A stretch of DNA of 64,000 nt from Stemphylium vesicarium (Eukaryota; Ascomycota; Dothideomycetes; Pleosporales; Pleosporaceae), in the NCBI GenBank assembly GCA_004380135.1, contig QXCR01000084.1, positions 1-64,000 on the forward strand. Reading direction: 5' to 3'. The position numbers and the translations under genes are program-made. Position 1 is the first letter of the stretch. The number at the start of each line of letters is the position of its first letter. Below, piece by piece: positions 10,602 through 21,925 of the stretch. Under the pieces are notes generated by a model. That model was not told the DNA's origin. It ran no database searches and was given only the letters and a program-made list of their open reading frames with translations.

Positions 10602-13600
10602 ATGAGATTTGGACGCGGGCATGGCGAACCGGAACCCCCAGAACCTGTTTTTGATGAAGACAAAGACCTTGGCGAAGTCTGGCCAGAAGTCGTGCGTCAG
10701 TATGAGAAGACCACTAAGAGGAAATTGGATGCAACCACAACCTTCAAGGGCTTCCAGCTGCAGATCGACACAGACATCAAAGATTCAAAAGCCAAAAGCC
10801 ATCAACACGCTCGGACTGTTCTTAACAATGTTGGGGACTGTGTCGAGAAGTTTGGGTGCATCGTCGCGCAAGGAGCAAGTGTAGTATTTGGGCCAAGTGC
10901 TCAATGCTGGAACGCGATAAGCTTCGTCATTCAAGCAGTACGAGGCTTCAGCGACATGATGGACGGATTTGTTACTTTGATGGAGCGCGCATCAGCCTTC
11001 ATGCGACGCCTGGTCCGCTTCATGGAGAAAGAAATCGGCAAAGGCGAGACTCATCTGCCGCATCTCCTTCGTAAGCCGGCCTACGAGATCCTTGCTCAGT
11101 TCTTGGGTGTGCTTCGGTCATCATACAAGCTGGCTACTAGCACAAGAGAACGGGTGAAGCGTATGGCAGGAATAGTCCTCTTCAATTCGGACAACGAAGT
11201 CGCAGAGACACTCGAGCTTATGGAAGGTCATATCAAGGACTTCACCCGAGCCGAGATTGATGAGATACTACTGGGCGTTGGAGGGCTTGCAAAGCATCTT
11301 GACAAATCTGACGAAGAAAGAGCACGCTACCAATCCGAGATCCTAGAATATGTTCAGACTACATGCAAAGTCGGCGATCAGGTTCTGAGCGTCACTCAGC
11401 AGATCAAAGCCACCTTGGACGGCCGAGCGAGCAAGGAGCAACACGAGAAAAATCTGGAAAAACTAGCAGCGCATCTGGGACCGAAGAAGGCTGGAGATTG
11501 GGAGACCTGGAGCAAGCGACACAGCGAGCTATGCAAAGCTCATGTGGAGGGAACGAGGGAATGGCTCAGTGGAGAAGAGACTGAATACATCAAGTGGTCC
11601 GATCTTGACCGGTATGACAGACAAATTCTCTTCCTGCAGGCAGACTCAGGTTTCGGTAAAACGCATCTCTTCAGCCACGTCGTTTCTCATCTCGAGAAAA
11701 AATGTCGGGGTGCACGTGGACCGAACAAGGCTTACCTGGCGTACTATTATTATGGAGATGATAAAGACGACTCCCTTGAACGATGCATTGGATCCATCAT
11801 CTATCAGTTCGCAGCTGCAGACTCTGGGTACGCTCAAGCCGTAGTCGACGAATGCGGACGACTCACAGGCATCGCGCGAGCTGAAGACCGGTGGAACAAC
11901 CTCGTATCAGGATTGCAGCATGCTATGAAAGGGGCCTACTTCATATGCATGGACGGCTTCGATGGCCGAGGCCAGCTGGACACGGTAGAGGCGATGATAT
12001 CAACTATTGCATGTCAAGCTGCGTCTTCAGCCAAGTCCAACGGGATCTCTTTACGCCTCTTTGTATCGGGGAATGAAGACGCACTTTCTGATATTTCACA
12101 AAGGATCAGTAGCATCCACACTATCGTTCTGGGACAACATGGAAACCTCGCTCGACCCACAGAAGGTGCTGGTGATGATCCAGAGATCACGTCACCATCA
12201 AAAGCACTACCAAACGCAAGCGACTTGAAAGCAGTAACAAGGGCGCGAATCAAGGAGGTATGTAGGACCAAACCTGGTCTGAAAGCTATCCTCAGCGAAG
12301 AGAACATCGAACTCCTACTAGAAGGCATCCGCGGAAATTACAAGAATCTTGAGGCGAAGATAACGGAAATTAACGCTTGCGACACCAAGGGAAAGGTTCA
12401 AAACGTCATTAACAACACGAGCGCCGATATGGACCTCGTTCAAAGAAACCGCGTCAAGACTCTCAATGCCCTTCTAAGCTCAGGTCAGGCTCAGGTGCTT
12501 AACGAACTTCTTGTATGGGTTGCCGGCTTGAGCTATCAACCCTCCACTAAGTTGCTCGAAAGCGTTCTTTTTCTCACTTCAGGCGAGGAATTCCTGCTTG
12601 CAGATCAGATTGCTACTACCTACTCGCCTGTGCTCTCGATTAGCAAAGAGGGTGATGTGGGATTCAAAGATGGCCTTCGAGACATTCTATCCGCAAGCGG
12701 TACCTCCGATTCCGAATCTGCACTCACCCAGTTACATGACGAAGCGATCAGTGCGGCCGAGGTCAACCTGTGTCGCCGGTTCATCAAAAATGCCTGTGAC
12801 TCGACAGATTACGCCAGGTTCCGGTTTGCGGATTTCTTCGACGCAATGGAGCAAAAGGTCCACATCCGTCTTGACGACGACAACTCTGTGAATGTTACAA
12901 TCATCGATCTGTGCGTCCGTTCTCTTTTCGACAGCCGCAAGGATGAGAACCTTGACGAACTGCGTGACTATGCTTCGAAGTGGTTCTACTGGCACCTCAA
13001 GACTCTAATAGAGGCGCTCGACAACTTTGAGCCGAGTCGGAAATTTATGAATGACGTTGGAGCCCGGCTGGTTGACTTGATCTACGAACCATGCATGATC
13101 GATTCATGGTTTGCTAAAAAGCATTTGTGGTGGCTGAAAAGTGACTTCCTGTGTCAGGAGGACTTCATCGATCCGTTACTGAAGTTTCTCAAAAATCCTC
13201 AAGTAGCCAAGGGCTATGCCAAAGATGCGAAGAAGAGTGCGTGGGCCAAATCTGTGGTTTCCAACACTGCAAACAAATACTCGATTCTTGAACGCGTTGC
13301 AGCACGTTTAGCCAGTCATTGGTTTAGCTGCCGGAATGGAACAATGGACACCGACTATCTCTGGATACCGTACGGTGTTTTCGCAAAGGTAAGTAGTGCC
13401 GGATCATCAGAAGACATTGACTAACAGCGTTTACCAGATGTCTAAACCAGACGAACCCTTCAATGAGATCAGTCCGTCTCTCGCGGAGGCTGATAGGTAC
13501 ATTCGTTGGGCAAAGGAGCACATAGATATCGACCCTGACAGCTTCACCTGGGAATTCCGCGTAGGAGCCACCCACGTCGTCTTTCAGCATCACAAAGAGG

Positions 13601-15324
13601 CCATCGCTGGATTGGAGAAGGTGGAGAAACATTTTCAGAACAACTGGGCCCTGTTATACAACCTCGCAAGTGCTCACGAGAGCGACAAGAACCACTGCTC
13701 GGCACTCAAATACATACAAGAGTTCAAGTCGCTCAGTGGCCTATTTCTTGAGACGGACGAAACGTACAAGGCTGTCTACTACGAGTTGCTTCTGTCGGAA
13801 GGTAACTGTCATCGACAGCGCCGTGACTACGACCTGGCCGTAAAGTCCTTCCAGGATCTTTTGGGCAGAGAGATCGATGAGGAATCCGGTATGAGGTATC
13901 TCTACCTTGATGCTCTTTCAGGACTCTTCACAATCTGGTCCGAAATGAAGAGCTATGAATCTATCATAGACTTTGTCCGCAACTGGAAGAATGCAACAGC
14001 TGAAAATCGAGGCCCTACTTACTGGTTACGAAGAGCAGCATACGATGATGTATCACACACGAGCATAATTGTAGCTGCGAAGAATGCTGGGGTTGTGGAA
14101 GAAGTTCTTGCTTTGTACCAAGAGGCTATAGATTACAAGCCCTTGGACCCTTCCACTGTGGATCAGCAAGATATCAACGTATCCGCAGAAGCAACAGAAC
14201 AACTACAGTACTTTCAAGCTGTTCTCAGGTTCCACGGGAGCAAATCTTCACACGACCAGCATCGGAGTATACAGTATTGGGAGGAGATCATTCAGCGATC
14301 CGATGCGAACCCAGCATTGCATTTCACTGCATATACTGCTAGCCGCAAACTGGCTCCGACTCTTCTTGACAAGGCAGTCGCTGAACTTTCAACAGCCCCA
14401 TCGAGCTCTTCCGAAAGCTTTGTTGGCAGATTGGAGAAGTTCGCCAACATGAACACCACAGTAGTCTGCAATCTTCATCAAGGCTACCTCGACCCTCGTC
14501 TCTGCTTGGCGAGGCTTTATTTTCTAAGGAAAGACCATGTTCAAGCTTTCAAACAGGCGCAGGCTCGACTTTGCGCTGTTTTCGACAAGTGGCCTGAAGC
14601 TACAGATGATAATTCGCTTTCGCTTCGTTTCTCGAACCTTGCCCAGACGCTGACTGTTCTCGATGCGGACACTGATGCTGTTGCAGCGTGGCAGGCGATT
14701 GAACCGTATCAACCGTCGCAGGTCTCGGTAGCCGACGCACAAGTTCCCGGTACTGGAGGTCCTACAAAGACGAGCGATGAAGCATCTCACACAAACGGTG
14801 TACCAGCGAGTACAGAGAAGGAGTCTAAGGACGAACCAGACGATTCTTCGTCAACTACTGCTAAAACCAAGGCGTACATATCTGGATACATCTGCGACGG
14901 CGGCTGTGGGACAGAATGGGAGAACGTGTTAGCCGACTGTCACGTATGCAAGCACTGTCTCTGCAGACAGTTCTGCTCAGCATGTTACAAGAAGCTTCTG
15001 GCCGGCGACCTGCATCCTCTGATCTGCAACAAAGACCACAAGATGCTCTTTTTACCGCCATTTGACTGGGATTCATGGCGTACCATGCCGGCAGATATGA
15101 TGACCGTGGGCAAGCAGCTAGTTCCTCGCAGGGAATGGGTCGACAGGATTCGCAAAGAGTATGATGTGCTACAGGAACAGATTGATATGACGAAGCTGGA
15201 GAAGGCGAGGGAATTGAAAGCTGCCAGTGTCATTGCGGTGCGGTGGCGCAGCAGGTTGAAGAGGATTAGGGATAAGAACCCGTCGATAGCGCCTACACTT
15301 CGACGAGTCAAAACAGTCGGGTAG
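10602..15324 (+). CDS. NLR-like STAND protein: Goodbye-type N-terminus, NACHT, TPR-like repeats, zinc-binding C-terminus
   Basis: Two exons, join(10602..13388,13438..15324), 1557 aa; the 49-nt intron has GTAAGT, branch GACTAAC and acceptor CCAG, phase 0. Residues 1 to about 270 resemble the fungal STAND 'Goodbye' domain (GPSAQCWNAISFVIQAVRGF, then a helical segment). The NTPase has a P-loop ADSGFGKT (347-354) and Walker B YFICMDGFD (446-454). The second exon is helical with TPR-like repeats. Residues 1415-1463 carry CDGGC, a CHVCKHCLCRQFCSAC cluster and CNKDH, a ZZ-like zinc-binding pattern. Family members are cytosolic signalling ATPases in which ligand sensing by repeats releases the N-terminal effector domain; many act in non-self recognition. 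Odd point: Ala replaces the first Gly of the P-loop. The gene is intact and convergent with a membrane-protein gene 169 bp away. Confidence 0.9.
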
Positions 15325-15493
15325 ATGTTTTCCGGGATGGACGCACAGGATTGCGATCTTATATTTGTTATGCATTCTACTACGATCCAGCTTGCCACAT
15401 TTGCTGTTTTCTTACAAAAGCACCTCATACTGAAGCTTGTTTATACCTGATCCACTTGCCCGCGCCATGTTCTGTGATAGATTTGATATCGAT

Positions 15494-16657
15494 CTAACCA
15501 AGCTTCTCTGTCCAAGGTGGTTTATAGGTCCCTTTGGGATCGTAACTAAAACCGTCATACAAGACTGCCGCCGTAATATTGATGAAAAGGAAGTACCTCG
15601 ATAAAGCAAGATCCAGCTCTTTGAACGATCCGGCTGCTTTAGAGCCAACTTGCTTAAATGTAATCGAAGCCCATACTAGACAGGTGGTGGCCCAGACTGC
15701 AATCATGACCGGTACAAGAATCTTCATCGTTCTGGTAGCCAGGGAACTGTTGTCATGCTCCAGGGATGCAAGGAGATAAACAGAAGGGACGGCTATTACG
15801 GCGATGAGCAGTAGATGAGCGGAAGTGGTGTCGTTGCGACGAGTGGGAGTGGTGTTTTTGGGACGATTGCCGGCCATATATGAGTAGAGGGACGAAGGAA
15901 TGAAAGCTCCGCCACCCCCAACAAGAAGGACTATCCCCGTACAGCCGAGTTTGTTGAATGGTCGGCCGTACTGCTCGAGAGCAGACGCGACGGCTTGTAT
16001 GATAAAGTACAAGGCAAATACGGTGCTTGCCGCAACTGAGATGTAGGGTAGACTTGTGGCCCCACTTCGGCGAGGTTGATATTCCGGTGCGAGTTCTACC
16101 GTCAAGGGCTCCGATAGCCATTTTCTCGAGATAAGTACAAAAATCTCCACTGTCAAGAAAGTTGCCAGATACATCGATGCCCAGAGCTTAGACCATACCA
16201 GGCCCTGTGTAGCGTAAAGCTTGACGATTTGTGATACGGATAAAAGGAAGCTGACCCAGCGCAAAGACGCATTTTGTCGGAAGTCTCCTAGATTATGGTT
16301 CACAGAGTTCAGGGCTTCTTGGGCTTCATGGAATTCATGGGATTCTCGGGCTTGTTGGGCTTGTTGGGCTTCTCGAGCTTTGTAGCACTCGTGGCATTCG
16401 TAGTCGTACGTATATCGCTGGGTCAAGATGATTTTGCTGGCTTTTGAGACGGAACTTTCCCTGTAGCTGTAACAGACCAAGTGAAAAAAGATACTCAACA
16501 TATCGAGGAAGCAGATGATGGGAGAGACGCGAATCCAGAAACCTATGGCACCTGGTGCATCGCAGATCTTACCCGCGGGCTGGCCCATGGAGTTAACAGC
16601 GATAGGAGCGAGGCCCCAAAAGACAGTTTGCCAGAATACAAGATTGGAATTTTCCAT
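15494..16657 (-). CDS. Polytopic membrane protein of unknown function
   Basis: Single exon, 387 aa, ATG 16657 to TAG 15494. Hydrophobic segments fit about eight membrane helices (for example VFWQTVFWGLAPIAV, IICFLDMLSIFFHLVCY, LATFLTVEIFVLI, TVFALYFIIQAV, HLLLIAVIAVPSVYLL and ILVPVMIAVWATTCLVWASI). Between the second and third lies a charged linker starting CHECYKA and continuing with a Gln/Ala/Glu/His-rich run encoded by a 9-nt periodic stretch (about 16315-16380). I do not recognise the family beyond uncharacterised fungal membrane proteins. Its stop lies 169 bp from the stop of the NLR gene, so they share a terminator region rather than a promoter. Confidence 0.75.
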   Translation of the reverse strand: MENSNLVFWQTVFWGLAPIAVNSMGQPAGKICDAPGAIGFWIRVSPIICFLDMLSIFFHLVCYSYRESSVSKASKIILTQRYTYDYECHECYKAREAQQAQQARESHEFHEAQEALNSVNHNLGDFRQNASLRWVSFLLSVSQIVKLYATQGLVWSKLWASMYLATFLTVEIFVLISRKWLSEPLTVELAPEYQPRRSGATSLPYISVAASTVFALYFIIQAVASALEQYGRPFNKLGCTGIVLLVGGGGAFIPSSLYSYMAGNRPKNTTPTRRNDTTSAHLLLIAVIAVPSVYLLASLEHDNSSLATRTMKILVPVMIAVWATTCLVWASITFKQVGSKAAGSFKELDLALSRYFLFINITAAVLYDGFSYDPKGTYKPPWTEKLG

Positions 16658-18509
16658 TGCTGGATAGATGTGGTACTTGGAAGCTCTTTGAGCTTATTCA
16701 CCAGTCGTCCTGTGGTACTTGATTAGTCGGCTGAACCGCGGTCAAAGGAAGATGTCTTACGGATGTCAGCTTAGCAGACTGAGCAGAGATGGTAGATTTG
16801 ATGACAAGGCGGGTGCTACTATTCAGATATGATCGACGGTTACATATATATAGATTCCTAGATAAGTGCCCGTCGTTCTTTCCTGCTTCAGCATGACACC
16901 GGATACCCACGCAGGAAGTATTACGATGCCCAGCCACACAGACTTGGCGCTCGTTCCATAGCTACAGACAGCCCATTAATAGAACGCTACCTAACACAAA
17001 TGCGCAGTTGCGTAGAGCGTACCTAGGTATGTGTATCTGTGAGTGACCCGTTCATGACACAGCTACGTAGGAGAACCCTAATCTGTTGAGGAAGAAGAAA
17101 CTACTTACGCGCTATCATGAATTGTACCGTCTAAAATCTTCACGCTGAGAAGTTGGCGTAGTCAGCTGCTGAGGAGGTGGCGTTTTCAGCCGCTCAGCCG
17201 TTGAAGAAGTCGCATGTTTAGTAGATAGCTTCCATTGGTCGGCGAATAAACCCTTAACTAACATCACAAAAACAACACCACTACACCACCAACATCCGCA
17301 TTGAGCAGTATAGCCTTGGAGCACGGGAGCTCACTATATGCGTGAAAACTTGATGTTGTTCCGATAAAGGTGACTTGATGAATTCTCAACCCCTTCGCGT
17401 AAATGAGGGGTTCATCAATCTGTAGCTGAAACCTCTAGAAATCACAGCAAGCCCACTAGTAGCGCCAGCCATCGCCCATGATATGCGAGGAGGCTCTCGC
17501 GACTATGCCACCGACGCAGCCAAGGTAGTAGGTGGTCACGATGCAAAGTACCTGATTAGTGTACCAGTGAAGAACATATCCCGCCATACATGTGGGACAG
17601 GGATGTAACAAAAAGCACTATATGTATAGAGCGCCTACGATAGTTTACGGGACAGCCACGAGCGTTCCATCAAACCCTTTGTTTAATCGTCACAGCCATG
17701 ATAAGGCATTTTTCACACCTTTAGGTCAACTGTACCCGAATCCGGAGCTTCCCATGCTGCAGGTAGCCTAACATTCCTCCGATACAAAGACTTTACACCG
17801 AATCGCTTTCGTAGACTCTAAGCTCCACGTAGCCTGTATTCTCTTTTTGAGATGAGTCCGGGCTGGAATAGACGCAGTAGTAGTAGTAATACCTCGATGC
17901 AGGAGAAGACGGGCGTCTAGTCACATATTCCACTCTTCCCCACCCCAGTGCCAAGCCACGTGTCAAAGCAGATAGTCCAAGCCGAAGATGCGATACCGGG
18001 GCAAGTAGTGGAGGCAAGCGGGGGAAGCCATCTCCAACAATCTCACTACTGTTATCTTGGTAGTAAGCATAGCCATACCGAGATACAGCCGAAAGTCCAC
18101 GCGACTAGTTTCCGCAATCGGCAATCTGCCCTGCATTACCCAACATTAGACTTATCTGCATGTACACCAAAATTTCATTACGATACCTAGAGAGTAGAAC
18201 TGAGGCGCAGCGCCGTAAAGAACCTGGGGGTAAGCTCACAATCATTACTACAGCTGGTTATTCCATCACCGTCTGGACGTAGGGAAAAAAAAAACACAAT
18301 AGCCGCAACACGGGCTAGAATCGGGGCGATTATCTCGGAGGCTGGCTACAAACACAGCCGCCCCATTATCATCCGAGCTTTTTAAACCAAGAGAAAAGCG
18401 CGAGTCGAGTCTTGTATAACTAGGCAGGAGGCACCCTTAGTTTTCTTTCCAACGACATCTATCTTATCACGAAGAGAAGGACAAAAAGAAAAGAAAGACG
18501 TCGTCGACG
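16658..18509. other. Intergenic, no firmly supported gene
   Basis: About 1.85 kb. An open stretch without its own start (about 17430-17600, plus strand, reading MRGGSRDYATDAAKVVGG) is too short to call. The last 150 bases before the next gene hold a CTTTTTAAACC box near 18379-18390 and purine-rich leader sequence, a plausible promoter for the gene starting at 18510. Confidence 0.45.
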
Positions 18510-19406
18510 ATGGTGAAACCAACACCCACGCTCATAGCAGCATATCTACTCGTCACCAGCGCACAAGGCCACCAACAACATTTCAACAATGACCACACCA
18601 TCACCACCACCACCAACAACCAAACAACCCTCCTCGACACAATCCTCGCCCGCGGCTACCTAAAAGTCGGCACAACAGGCGACTACAAGCCCTTCACCTA
18701 CCTCGTCGGCAACAAAACGAGCACTCTCCCCCCTCACCCATCCACAAACAGCACAATCTCCACTCCCTACATCGGCGCCGACATAACCACCGCCCAATCC
18801 CTCTCGGCCTCGCTCTCCCTACCCCACCCCCCAGTCTTCATCCCAACCACATGGTCCAGCCTCGCCGCAGACCTAGCAGCAGAGAAATTCGACATCGGCA
18901 TGAGCGGGATCAGTATAACACTGCCACGCGCCTCGCGCTTCTTCTTCTCCTCGCCGGTCCAGCGCGTAGGCAAGGCAGCGTGTATCCGGTGTTCCGACTC
19001 TTCTCGCTTTACCTCTCTGTCCGCAATCGATGTGGCGGGTGTAGTCGTCGCCGTGAACCCGGGGGGCACAAACGAAGCGTTCGATCGCGCGAATCTGCGC
19101 TCTGCGACGATTAAGGTTGTGGAGGATAATAATGCCGTGTATGCGGCTGTTATGGCGGGGACCGCTGATGTCATGATTAGCGATGTTGTGGAAGTTGAAC
19201 TGCAGGTTAGGTTGCATCCGGGGGTGCTTTGTATGGTGAACAAGGGCGTGGAGGATACGTTTACGTTTGAGGAGCTGGGCTATATGGTACGCAGGGATGT
19301 GGTGTGGAAGAATTATTTGGATTGGTGGGTTAGGGCGCTGGTGGGGAGTGGGGAGTGGGAGAGGACGTTGGAGATGTGGATGGGGTATCAGTGGCCGTCG
19401 GTGTAA
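18510..19406 (+). CDS. Secreted PheC-like protein (cyclohexadienyl/arogenate dehydratase-type solute-binding fold)
   Basis: Single exon, 298 aa, start ATG 18510 in ACGATGG. The N-terminus (about residues 1-20) reads as a signal peptide ending TSAQG, followed by a Thr/Asn-rich linker with N-glycosylation sequons. From residue about 41 it follows the bacterial periplasmic type-2 solute-binding fold and especially cyclohexadienyl dehydratase: LKVGTTGDYKPFTY, PTTWSSLAADLA, FDIGMSGISITLPRA, AVNPGGTNEAFDRANL, then DVVEVELQVRLHP. That enzyme converts prephenate to phenylpyruvate and arogenate to phenylalanine. A Glu (E228) lies where I recall the bacterial catalytic Glu. It has about 20 extra residues after TYLVGNKT. 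An intronless gene with a bacterial-type periplasmic protein suggests horizontal transfer (inference). Its stop is 81 bp from the stop of NPR2, convergent. It may bind an amino acid rather than catalyse. Confidence 0.85.
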   Translation: MVKPTPTLIAAYLLVTSAQGHQQHFNNDHTITTTTNNQTTLLDTILARGYLKVGTTGDYKPFTYLVGNKTSTLPPHPSTNSTISTPYIGADITTAQSLSASLSLPHPPVFIPTTWSSLAADLAAEKFDIGMSGISITLPRASRFFFSSPVQRVGKAACIRCSDSSRFTSLSAIDVAGVVVAVNPGGTNEAFDRANLRSATIKVVEDNNAVYAAVMAGTADVMISDVVEVELQVRLHPGVLCMVNKGVEDTFTFEELGYMVRRDVVWKNYLDWWVRALVGSGEWERTLEMWMGYQWPSV

Positions 19407-19487
19407 AAAAAAAGATCTAGATATGTGGGGGGGGAGGAGGGTGAAGAAGAACAAAGGCTTCGTGTTTATGTGGGATTGGTTGGCTTC

Positions 19488-21427
19488 TTATCGATGGACT
19501 ACTACACCAGCACCTTCCCCCATACCCTTAATTTTCCCCTCAACAACACGCTCCGCCAATCCCAGATCCGTACAAATCTCATCGAAACAATGCATACCAT
19601 CCAGGAACCTCAGCATGGGCAACCCGCTCTTATCCCTCTCATCCATCAAGCCGTTGAGAACTTGGTGAGGCTCTTCAACAGCCTTTGGAGCGCTGAGATG
19701 GTGAGGATTCGGTTGCTGTTGTTGTTGCTGCTGCTGCTGCTGCTGCTGGAGGTAATGCGGGTTGAGTGATGTAGTAGACGCGACACTTGGTCTGTGGATG
19801 GAAAAGGAAGGGTGGTGGGTATGGATGCTGGGGGGCTGAGATGTGTGATGGGTGTGCGTGAGGTTTGGTTGGGAAGAGTGATGGTGGGCGCGTTCGTTAC
19901 CGCGGATGGTGGTGTCGGAGGCATCACGGAGGTTGGCGAGGGAAGTGGCGGCGCTCGTTTGGAGACTGGTTGGTGGCGCGGGAGGTGGTGGTGGTAGCGA
20001 ATTGATCGAGGTCGCGATGGCGTATTTGTGCACTCGGTAGAGGAAGCCTTTGATGATGCCGAAGGTTATGAAGCGCCGGACGTCGATGCTAGAGAGTAGG
20101 TCAAGATTCTCCAACACCCAGTTTTTCAGTGTTAAACCCTGGCGTAGCGAAGTGTAGAGCGTTATCAAGGTCTCGTGATTCGTCTGTGTCGCCTTTTCCT
20201 CCTCCTTTTCTTCTTCCTCTTCTTCTTCTTCCTTTTTCTGCGCTGCGATGTGGCTGTCGAACTCGGAAACTTTGAGTGTGGAGCCTACTGTCTCGCTGAG
20301 CTGTGATGCCGAGGAAGAGATGGAGCCGCGATCATCACGACTCCTATCTGTGGATTCGCTGTCCAGGCGGGCTACCTTGGCATTAGAACCCAGTCTTATT
20401 CTTGGAACGCTGACGTATCGCATGCACTCATCTTTCACCTCAGAGTCGACGATGAAACCACCAATCTCTGCTGTCGGTGCATAGATGGCCCCAAAGCTAA
20501 AGATATCTAGGAGTACTAGACATCCATAGTATACCAGATGCTGGATCGCTCTTCGCGTCAACGAAATATCGGTATCGGCCAACTGCGCGATATGGGCTAT
20601 TGAGTTGACGCCGTTGATGTATGGGAGGATGCGATTCAGCGTAAGATCGGAGGATACGGGCTGCTGGAGACTCGATAGAGAGATTGTGAGCAACGGTACT
20701 TGATGGGCGAGGATTGGCGGCGGAGGGGGCCGTGTGGGGAATAGCTTTAGGTTGATCGTGTTGGAATCATCTGTTGGGTCAGCATTCCGTGCAGTCAGAT
20801 ACGGAAAGGATTCAACCTACCGATGGGTATCATGCATTCGGCGTAGTTGTTCAGATCCTCCAACACCATCTCACATAGCGCATACACTTTGCTTCCGCCT
20901 CCTATTCCGAATCCACCAACTCCCCCATCCGCGCCAGTCTCTATAGCGCCTCCTTCATCTTCCCAAACACCAATCTCCTCTTTACTCAGAAACCCACCCT
21001 GTTCTTCCAACCCGCGCAACAGCCGCCCTAGTTTTCGTACCACTTCGCCGTAGCATGCCCAGTCGCGTTCGTTCTCGCCAATTACAATGGCAAAATTGAA
21101 GATGAATTCATTCCTGCTGTATTTCCCTTCTCGTATACAGACTGGGTAGCCGATGACGCGGTGGTGGTTGACACAAAAGGTGAGCAGGCGATCGCAGAAC
21201 TGCTGTGTGGGTATGAGAAATTGCGTGACTGCAGAGAAGGTGAATAGCGGCGTAGTCAGGGCGGATGGGAGCTTGGATGGTATTATGGCGCCCGAGGGGA
21301 CTTGGTGGAGTACGCGGTTCCCTGCGAGCGGAGTTAGCGGAGGTCTCCGAGGGGGTTTCACAGAGATGGTACCCTTTTCATGGTGGAAGCGCGTATAGAA
21401 TATGGCCTTGATCGCGCGTGTCGGCAT
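19488..21427 (-). CDS. NPR2: Nitrogen permease regulator 2 (SEACIT/GATOR1 subunit)
   Basis: Three exons, complement(join(19488..20770,20821..21321,21373..21427)), 612 aa. Exon 1 encodes AIFYTRFHHEKG, which after splicing runs into NRVLHQVPSGAIIPSK as in Npr2/NPRL2. Exon 3 begins with DDSNTINLKLFPTRPPPP, a family-typical junction that confirms the 50-nt intron. Npr2 with Npr3 and Iml1 forms the GTPase-activating complex that restrains TORC1 at the vacuole under amino-acid limitation. The first intron (21322-21372, 51 nt, branch CGCTAAC) is a multiple of three and lacks a stop, so retention would keep the frame. Exon 3 carries an acidic Glu run (from about 20175-20240) and a Gln run encoded by a CTG/CTGTTG repeat (19712-19748). 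The C-terminus contains the conserved ALIKGFLYRVHKY-like segment. Confidence 0.93.
19712..19750. repeat. CAG/CTG trinucleotide repeat inside NPR2
   Basis: On the plus strand this reads as CTGTTG units followed by seven or more CTG units, coding a run of about 13 Gln on the minus strand. Such runs vary in length between strains; the flanking Npr2 frame is intact. Confidence 0.85.
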
Positions 21428-21925
21428 TACAGGCTTTAGCTGCGCTACGGTAGTTTACGCCGACTACATGCTGAATGTGAGGCTGGAGAGTCGCGATGTG
21501 GGGAGTTCGCGATGAGCTCCCGGTGGCTCGGTGGTCTGTGCTTCGAGCTGTGGTCCCACCAGGAACATTGTGCTCACAAGGTATCTCGAATATCAAAAAT
21601 CACGCATAGGCTTCAGACTAAAAAGATGGCAACGAGACAAATGTTGCATTGTTTATATAATATGAATGTCGTAAACCCGTCGAAAGCTTAATAAACGTGA
21701 AAAAGGTGGCTGCTCATCAACGTGTACATGGAAGTGAAAATGCAAATCCGCAATCTACAACATGAAGACGACGACATGCTGGGACCAATAGATGCGCGCA
21801 CCGGAGAGAGCGTTGAGGGTATATGGCGAAAAATCGAATAAGATGACCCATCCCAATAACACCCGTTGTTGAAGGAGATCCGAAATGATGATGGCTGGCC
21901 ATGTGCGATGCAAAGAGGTCGTGCG

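Noticed and set aside
17430..17600. Open stretch reading MRGGSRDYATDAAKVVGG
   Set aside because: Only about 60 codons, no start or splice context, and no recognised relatives.
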